Of a stretch of 11,536 bases of DNA, positions 7,916 through 11,536 are shown one piece after another. Position 1 is the first letter of the stretch; every line of letters begins with the position of its first letter. Source of the DNA: Chloroflexota bacterium (GTDB taxonomy: Bacteria; Chloroflexota; Limnocylindria; Limnocylindrales; CSP1-4). The position numbers and the translations under genes were made by a program. Below the pieces are notes generated by a model. The model searched no databases. It was not told the origin of the DNA and saw only the letters and a program-made list of their open reading frames with translations. The DNA is taken from positions 1 to 11,536 of the forward strand of contig JACQEH010000013.1 in assembly GCA_016200675.1 (NCBI GenBank). Direction: 5' to 3'.

Positions 7916-8680
7916 ATGTCCAGCTTGAGGAAGTGGGCCACGCCCCTCGCACTTCTCGCAGCCATCCTGGTGCTGTGGATGGAAATCCCGATCACGGAAG
8001 TCCGCCCCGAGACCCTCGGCGGCGACTCGCTCCGCTCCATCGTGACCGTGGCTTTCTGGATCCTTGCGATCGTGGTGGTCGCGCTCCTCTTCGGGGACCG
8101 CACGTCCGCCGATGCCACGGTCGTGGAGGTCGAAGGTCCGGCCTTCACGCGCTACCTCTTCGGGAACACCCGGGCGGGCCTCTTCTGGCTGCCGATCCGC
8201 CTGTTCCTCGGCTTCGCCTGGATCGAGGCGAGCCTCCACAAGATCACGGGCACCGGCTGGCTTGACGGCGGCGCCGCGCTCAAGGGCTTCTGGACCGCGG
8301 TCGTGGTCGTCCCCGACAAGGGCCGTCCCCCGGTCTCCTACGAGTGGTACCGGGACTTCATCAACTTCCTCCTCAGCAACCACAGCGAGACCTGGTTCGC
8401 CCCGCTCATCGCCTTCGGCGAGCTGGCGGTCGGTGTCGGGCTGGTGTTCGGTGTCCTCACCGGGGCCGCGGCCTTCTTCGGGGCCCTGATGAACATGTCC
8501 TTCCTGCTGGCCGGCTCCGCGTCGACCAACCCGGTCCTGTTTACGTTCGCCATCGGCCTGATGCTGGCCTGGCGGGTCGCCGGCTACTACGGCGTCGATC
8601 GCTACCTCCTGCCGATGCTCGGCACGCCGTGGCGAGCGAAGGTGGTAACACATCCAGTGGCGGCGGGCTCAACGAGCTAG
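7916..8680 (+). CDS. DoxX/DoxD-like membrane protein
   Basis: The 254-residue integral membrane protein has hydrophobic segments at about 8-22, 42-60, 88-107, 161-182, 184-200 and 205-225. The last four, with RLFLGFAWIEASLHKITGTGW (95-115, split by a conserved Glu at 104), a long periplasmic or extracellular loop (116-158) and AFGELAVGVGLVFGVLTG (166-183), match the DoxX family (COG2259), which includes the DoxD subunit of thiosulfate:quinone oxidoreductase and several redox-stress membrane proteins. The exact role is not predictable. The two N-terminal segments are an extension relative to minimal four-helix DoxX. Start ATG 7916 is fixed by a strong AAGGAGGG ribosome binding site 9 nt upstream; the frame is open further back over lhr codons but those are not native. 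It is transcribed divergently from lhr and convergently to the AcuC fusion, with a terminator after it, so it is probably monocistronic. Confidence 0.85.
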   Translation: MSSLRKWATPLALLAAILVLWMEIPITEVRPETLGGDSLRSIVTVAFWILAIVVVALLFGDRTSADATVVEVEGPAFTRYLFGNTRAGLFWLPIRLFLGFAWIEASLHKITGTGWLDGGAALKGFWTAVVVVPDKGRPPVSYEWYRDFINFLLSNHSETWFAPLIAFGELAVGVGLVFGVLTGAAAFFGALMNMSFLLAGSASTNPVLFTFAIGLMLAWRVAGYYGVDRYLLPMLGTPWRAKVVTHPVAAGSTS

Positions 8681-8690
8681 GCCTCATTCG

Positions 8691-8734
8691 GGGCTCGCGA
8701 CAGGAGTTCCTCCACCCTCTCCAATCGCGAGCCC
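8691..8734. repeat. Perfect 10-bp inverted repeat between convergent genes
   Basis: GGGCTCGCGA at 8691-8700 pairs perfectly with TCGCGAGCCC at 8725-8734, leaving a 24-nt pyrimidine-rich loop. It starts 10 bp after the DoxX stop. There is no T tract on either strand, so it may stabilise the 3' end of the transcript, pause polymerase, or act in minus-strand termination after the AcuC fusion gene. Confidence 0.5.
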
Positions 8735-8744
8735 ATCCGCTCCC

Positions 8745-8780
8745 CGGTCGGCCCGGGCGCACCGCCGGGTCGATCGTTTT
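8745..8780 (+). terminator. Intrinsic terminator after DoxX gene
   Basis: A near-continuous stem pairs 8745-8759 with 8763-8776 around a CAC loop. CGGTCGGCCCGG on the left matches CGGGTCGATCG on the right with two G-T wobbles and one bulged G. The stem is followed at once by TTTT (8777-8780). This is the classical layout of a factor-independent terminator for plus-strand transcription, 65 bp downstream of the DoxX stop. Confidence 0.6.
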
Positions 8781-8826
8781 CATGCCTCGAGTAGGCGCAC
8801 CGTCAGCGCCGGTCGCGGATACGAGG

Positions 8827-10578
8827 TCAGCCGCGACGGGCGAGCAGCGCCTGGGGATCCACCGCGCCGATGGGACCCGCCGGCCGCGCGACGGTGAAGC
8901 CCGCGCCCTCGAGGAGGCACCGGACAACCGACGCGCGGGTCGAGCGCGGCAGCGGCTCCACGGGATCACGCTCGGCAACGGTCACGAGGGCCTGCCAGCG
9001 CTCCGCCTGGCCGCCGGCCGCCATGTGGCGGCGCAGGAGCTCGGCTGCCAGCCCGGCCCGTCGATGGGCCGGCGCCACGCCCAGCCCGACGATTGTCCGG
9101 GTGTCCTCCACCGGGGTCGACAGGACGACGCCGACCACGGTCCCCTCGAGGACGGCGGCGGTCACGATCACGTTCGCGTCCTTGAGGGCCGCCAGGGCGA
9201 GGCGATGCCCAGCCGCTGCATCGGCGGGCGGGATCGTGCGACCGGCGAGACGAAGGGTTCCCCATGTGGCCGCGTCGACACGGTCGAGGAGTTCCGGGCG
9301 CCCGGCGACGTCGTCCGCCGTGCCGCGTGCGGCGGCGGGTCGGCCGGTCGCGCCGCGTTCCAGGTCGGCCGCCGAGCTCCACCAGCCCAGGTCGGCGGCC
9401 GCGCGGAGGAGGGCGGGCACGGTCAGCTCGCGGACGAGGTCGGCCGTTTCGCGGGCCCGGCGGTCGGCGGCATCCTGCACGGCGTCGACCAGCAGGCCCG
9501 CATTGGGCTCGTCGTCGAGCCGCGCGGGCAGGGGCGCCTGGCCGTAGCGCTCGGCTTCGGCACTCCATCGCCGGCGCCATGCGTCCGGCGTCGGGAGCGC
9601 CGCGTCGGCGTGCCGCTGCGCGAGCCAGACGAGGCTCCACATCCGCGGCACCACCCGGTAGGCGTCATAGCCGCCGCCGCCCGTCGCGAGCCAGCGGCCG
9701 CCCGCCCAGCGGTGGGCCAGGGAATCGACAAGGCGGGCCGCCGCACCCATGGCCGTCGTCGTCACCCGCAGGTTCGCCAGGGGATCCCAGGCATGGGCGT
9801 CGGCGCCGTGCTGCGAGACGATGACGTCGGGCCCGAAGGCGGCGGCCAGGTCCGGCACGACCCGCCGCAGCGCCGCCAGCCAGCCCGCCTCGCCCGTGCC
9901 CGGATCCATGGGCAGGTTCACCACGGTCCCGACCGCTGCGCCATCGCCGAGCTCGTCGATGAAACCGGTCCCGGGAAACAGCGTGCGGCCCGACTGGTGG
10001 ATGGAGATGGTGAGCACCCCCGGATCCTCGGCGTGGATCGCCTGGACGCCGTCGCCGTGGTGGACGTCGAGATCGATGTACAGGACGCGCCGGCCGGCGC
10101 GCCGGGCCCGGGCGATCGCCAGGGCCGGATCGTCGTAGACGCAGAAGCCCGCCGCGCGGCCCCGCATCGCGTGGTGGAGTCCGCCGCCGGGGTGGAAGGC
10201 GTGGCTGGCGGCGCCCCGGAGGATTGCCTCCATCGCCGCGACGCTCCCGCCGGCCACGGCGGCCGAAGCCTCATGCATGCCCGCGAAGGCCGGCGTGTCG
10301 CCCGGGCCGATGCCCGCCTCGGCCGGCCCATACGGCATCTCCGCGAAGCGGCGGACCGTCCGGATGTACGCCCGATCGTGGACCCAGGCCAGGACCCCGT
10401 CCGGGGCCGGCTCCGGGGCGAGCAGGTCGGGCTCCCCGGCCACGGCCCGGAGGAGGCCGATCCCCGGCCCGAAGCGGCGTGGGGTCAGGGGATGGGTCGG
10501 CCCGAGGTCGTAGCGCGTCGACCACGGCCCGAAGACGAGCAGCGGGTTCGGATCGGCGGCCGGCGATGACGGGCTCAC
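8827..10578 (-). CDS. acuC: Fusion of AcuC-type zinc deacetylase with GNAT acetyltransferase
   Basis: The 583-residue protein joins two domains. Residues 11-400 are an AcuC/class I histone-deacetylase-like enzyme. The catalytic His pair is in GGGLHHAM (H135, H136), zinc ligands D171 and H173 in DLDVHHGDGVQ, the third ligand D265 in HAWDPLANL, and the transition-state Tyr in GGGGY (Y304). All key residues are present, so it should deacetylate proteins, classically acetyl-CoA synthetase. Residues about 430-565 look like a GNAT N-acetyltransferase with the acetyl-CoA loop VAPAHRRAGLA (501-511), preceded by strand VVGVVLS. In Bacillus the acuABC operon encodes acetyltransferase AcuA and deacetylase AcuC separately. 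I chose GTG 10578, with a TATCGT box 7 nt upstream (leaderless). The frame stays open to 10860, but that extension crosses the repeat array and tatA. It is convergent with the DoxX gene. The GNAT target is unknown; the GNAT could modify small molecules. Confidence 0.85.
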   Translation of the reverse strand: MSPSSPAADPNPLLVFGPWSTRYDLGPTHPLTPRRFGPGIGLLRAVAGEPDLLAPEPAPDGVLAWVHDRAYIRTVRRFAEMPYGPAEAGIGPGDTPAFAGMHEASAAVAGGSVAAMEAILRGAASHAFHPGGGLHHAMRGRAAGFCVYDDPALAIARARRAGRRVLYIDLDVHHGDGVQAIHAEDPGVLTISIHQSGRTLFPGTGFIDELGDGAAVGTVVNLPMDPGTGEAGWLAALRRVVPDLAAAFGPDVIVSQHGADAHAWDPLANLRVTTTAMGAAARLVDSLAHRWAGGRWLATGGGGYDAYRVVPRMWSLVWLAQRHADAALPTPDAWRRRWSAEAERYGQAPLPARLDDEPNAGLLVDAVQDAADRRARETADLVRELTVPALLRAAADLGWWSSAADLERGATGRPAAARGTADDVAGRPELLDRVDAATWGTLRLAGRTIPPADAAAGHRLALAALKDANVIVTAAVLEGTVVGVVLSTPVEDTRTIVGLGVAPAHRRAGLAAELLRRHMAAGGQAERWQALVTVAERDPVEPLPRSTRASVVRCLLEGAGFTVARPAGPIGAVDPQALLARRG

Positions 10579-10585
10579 GGTCGGC

Positions 10586-10591
10586 ACGATA
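10586..10591 (-). promoter_or_regulatory. -10 box of AcuC-GNAT gene, leaderless arrangement
   Basis: Minus-strand TATCGT (TAnnnT) ends 7 nt before the GTG at 10578, placing the transcription start at the first base of the start codon. No Shine-Dalgarno is present. The -35 position (about 10609-10614) reads GTCCGC and is not consensus, so activation by a factor bound at the upstream repeat array is possible. Confidence 0.4.
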
Positions 10592-10638
10592 GCCCGGCGC
10601 CGGATCCGGCGGACGATCGCGGCCGGTCGTCGTGAGCC

Positions 10639-10698
10639 GGAACCGGTTGGGGCGGAACCGGTTGGGGCGGAACCGGTTGGGGCGGAACCGGTTGGGGC
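10639..10698. repeat. Four perfect tandem copies of a 15-bp repeat with palindrome AACCGGTT
   Basis: The unit GGAACCGGTTGGGGC occurs four times without a mismatch (10639, 10654, 10669 and 10684). Each unit carries the 8-bp palindrome AACCGGTT. The array lies in the 147-bp divergent region between the AcuC-GNAT start (10578) and the tatA start (10726). The last copy overlaps the expected -35 position of the tatA promoter (TTGGGG at 10692-10697). This suggests a multi-site operator, but slippage-expanded simple repeat DNA is equally possible. Its length is a multiple of three, so both strands stay open through it. Confidence 0.9.
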
Positions 10699-10713
10699 GG
10701 GTCGGCCGTCGAG

Positions 10714-10719
10714 TACCAT
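10714..10719 (+). promoter_or_regulatory. Possible -10 box of tatA remnant, leaderless arrangement
   Basis: TACCAT (TAnnnT) ends 6 nt before ATG 10726, which would put the transcription start on the start codon. A -35-like TTGGGG lies 16 nt upstream, inside the fourth copy of the 15-bp repeat. There is no Shine-Dalgarno. Confidence 0.35.
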
Positions 10720-10725
10720 GCGGCC

Positions 10726-10815
10726 ATGCCCGACACGCTCGTCCTCCTCATCGTGATCCTCGTCCTCGTCCTCGTCTGGCGCGGCCCCAGGACCCTCCCC
10801 GAGATCGGGCGGATG
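10726..10815 (+). pseudogene. tatA: tatA 5' fragment (twin-arginine translocase subunit), truncated
   Basis: The first 30 codons read as a TatA/TatE-type protein: a short N-terminus, one membrane helix (LVLLIVILVLVLVW, residues 5-18), then the hinge RGPRTLPEIGRM, which matches the family's FGPKKLPELGR at the start of the amphipathic helix. TatA forms the channel that exports folded proteins across the cytoplasmic membrane. After GRM the frame turns into Arg/Pro-rich nonsense that stays open to the window end, so the amphipathic helix and charged tail (another 25-60 residues normally) are absent. The DNA from about 10814 on instead encodes a membrane protein in a different frame. The ATG at 10726 is chosen because it puts the helix at the usual place; ATG 10718 is out of frame. 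Confidence 0.6.
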
Positions 10816-10852
10816 CCTGTTCGGCGCCAGCCAGCTGCTGGTCGGCGACTTC

Positions 10853-11224
10853 GTGGTCACCGGCAGCCTCCCGGCCAGGGGGCCGATCCTGGGGGTTGCC
10901 GCGGTCCTCTACGCCGCGTCGGTGATCCTCGGCGCGTTCGTCCGGCTCGGACGGTTCTGGCTGCCCTCGATCAATCTCGCGGCCCTCTTCGCGGTCGCCT
11001 ACCTGCCGGCGATCGGCCAGCCCGTGGCGGTCCTCCTCGGGGCCGCCCACGCGGTGGCGGCGGTCATCCTCTTCCGGGAGCGCCGCTGGTTCGGCGCGAT
11101 GGCGGCCTGGCGCGCGGCGTGGTCGGCGGGCGCCGGCGGGGTCGAACGAGCGGGCTCGAGCCCGGCGCCGAAGGCCGTGCCGGCGCGCGGTCAGGGCAAG
11201 CGGCGTTCCTCGGGCAGGAGGTAG
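10853..11224 (+). CDS. Hypothetical multi-spanning membrane protein, start probably lost
   Basis: From GTG 10853 the frame gives 123 residues with hydrophobic segments at about 11-31, 37-52 and 56-74, then a soluble basic tail rich in Ala, Arg and Gly. Meaningful sequence starts earlier: in the same frame codons from 10814 read CLFGASQLLVGDF, the second half of another membrane helix, giving a likely four-helix protein. No start codon lies between the in-frame stop at 10754 and 10853 and no ribosome binding site precedes 10853, so the native 5' end seems to have been lost at the junction with tatA. I do not recognise the family; small four-helix membrane proteins of DoxX-like or DUF type are possible. 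The last 34 bp overlap the 3' end of the convergent gene on the other strand. Confidence 0.5.
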   Translation: MVTGSLPARGPILGVAAVLYAASVILGAFVRLGRFWLPSINLAALFAVAYLPAIGQPVAVLLGAAHAVAAVILFRERRWFGAMAAWRAAWSAGAGGVERAGSSPAPKAVPARGQGKRRSSGRR

Positions 11225-11536
11225 TCGATCGCGCCGGCCTCGGGCCCGGGGGCCGCGGCGGCGGTCAGCGCGACGTCCCCGAATGGCGCCGCCGCTCCCG
11301 GTGCGAGCTCCAGGACGGGATACGGCGCGAGGCGGGCGGCCCCGGGTCCCCCGACGACCGGAAGCCCGCCACCCGCGGCATGGAACTCCACGCCGGCATG
11401 CTGCTCGGGTCGAAGCCCCGTGATCGCGATGCCGACGAGGCGCCCGCCGCGGGCGGCGATCGCCGCCTCCACCACAGCGCTTGTCTCCCCGGTCGGGTCG
11501 GCCGGGTTCACCAGGACGAGCTCGCGCCCGCCGACG
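11191..11536 (-). CDS. Unidentified protein, C-terminal part, cut by window edge
   Basis: The frame enters from the right edge and ends with TGA at 11191-11193; 114 residues are visible and the start lies outside. It opens with VGGRELVLVNPADPTGETS, then a helix AVVEAAIAARGG and strand RLVGIAITGL, which looks like one beta-alpha-beta step of a Rossmann-like or SIS-like fold. The rest is Ala/Gly/Pro-rich and ends DYLLPEERRLP. I cannot assign a family. Codon third positions are strongly G/C and the sequence is protein-like, so it is probably real. A GTG at 11511 could be taken as the start, but it falls within the strand LVLVNPADP and is more likely an internal valine. Its 3' end overlaps the convergent membrane-protein gene by 34 bp. 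Confidence 0.6.
   Translation of the reverse strand, partial: VGGRELVLVNPADPTGETSAVVEAAIAARGGRLVGIAITGLRPEQHAGVEFHAAGGGLPVVGGPGAARLAPYPVLELAPGAAAPFGDVALTAAAAPGPEAGAIDYLLPEERRLP

Noticed and set aside
8344..10569. A 741-codon open frame on the plus strand
   Set aside because: It starts inside the DoxX gene in another frame and lies antisense to the well-recognised AcuC-GNAT gene; its sequence is low-complexity Arg/Gly/Pro.
10579..10860. N-terminal extension of AcuC with PTGSA repeats
   Set aside because: The frame is open to 10860, but the extension crosses the divergent tatA region and the 15-bp array and resembles no AcuC N-terminus. The GTG at 10578 with a well-placed TATCGT box fits better.
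11416..11536. Possible SIS-domain phosphosugar isomerase at the right edge
   Set aside because: The ADPTGETS...AVVEAAIAARGGRLVGIAI pattern is only loosely like SIS proteins; too little is visible to name a family.

Overview
The window is very GC-rich, with G or C at almost every third codon position. It carries ordinary bacterial chromosomal housekeeping and accessory genes. The gene set (an actinobacterial-type long Lhr helicase beside a Nei-type glycosylase, cyanophycinase, a DoxX protein, AcuC), the frequent GTG starts and the apparently leaderless promoters suggest an uncultured soil or freshwater Chloroflexota (Limnocylindria/Ellin-like) or possibly an actinobacterium. This is inference; there is no rRNA or marker gene to settle it. 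I see no tRNA, CRISPR array, insertion sequence or phage gene.

Layout. Positions 1-7657 read entirely on the minus strand, in the order lhr, nei remnant, class II glutamine amidotransferase, MFS transporter, small hypothetical protein, cyanophycinase (cut by the left edge). Lhr starts at 7657 and is broken. Its helicase core stops being in frame at about 6645, where motifs V and VI are missing, and a second lesion at about 3794 removes part of its C-terminal domain. The nei remnant behind it keeps both ends of the glycosylase but lacks the catalytic core, the H2TH region and half of the zinc finger. The amidotransferase, MFS transporter, hypothetical protein and the visible part of cyanophycinase look intact. 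Cyanophycinase (dipeptide release from a nitrogen storage polymer), an amidotransferase domain protein and a transporter in one run hint at nitrogen or amide metabolism, but no pathway can be assigned.

Positions 7916-8680 (plus) encode a DoxX-family membrane protein with a strong ribosome binding site, followed by a convincing intrinsic terminator. Convergent to it, 8827-10578 (minus) encodes a notable fusion: an AcuC-type zinc deacetylase joined to a GNAT acetyltransferase, so that a presumed acetyl eraser and writer share one chain. Its divergent promoter region holds four perfect copies of a 15-bp repeat, each with the palindrome AACCGGTT. On the other side a tatA start is cut after 30 codons and runs out of frame into a membrane protein that lacks its own start. 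A partial unidentified gene on the minus strand closes the window.

The most interesting points are the AcuC-GNAT fusion, the palindromic repeat array between it and tatA, and a cluster of internal deletions (two in lhr, two in nei, one in tatA and its neighbour) against otherwise intact genes. The deletions may be real gene decay or assembly collapses. Raw reads would decide.
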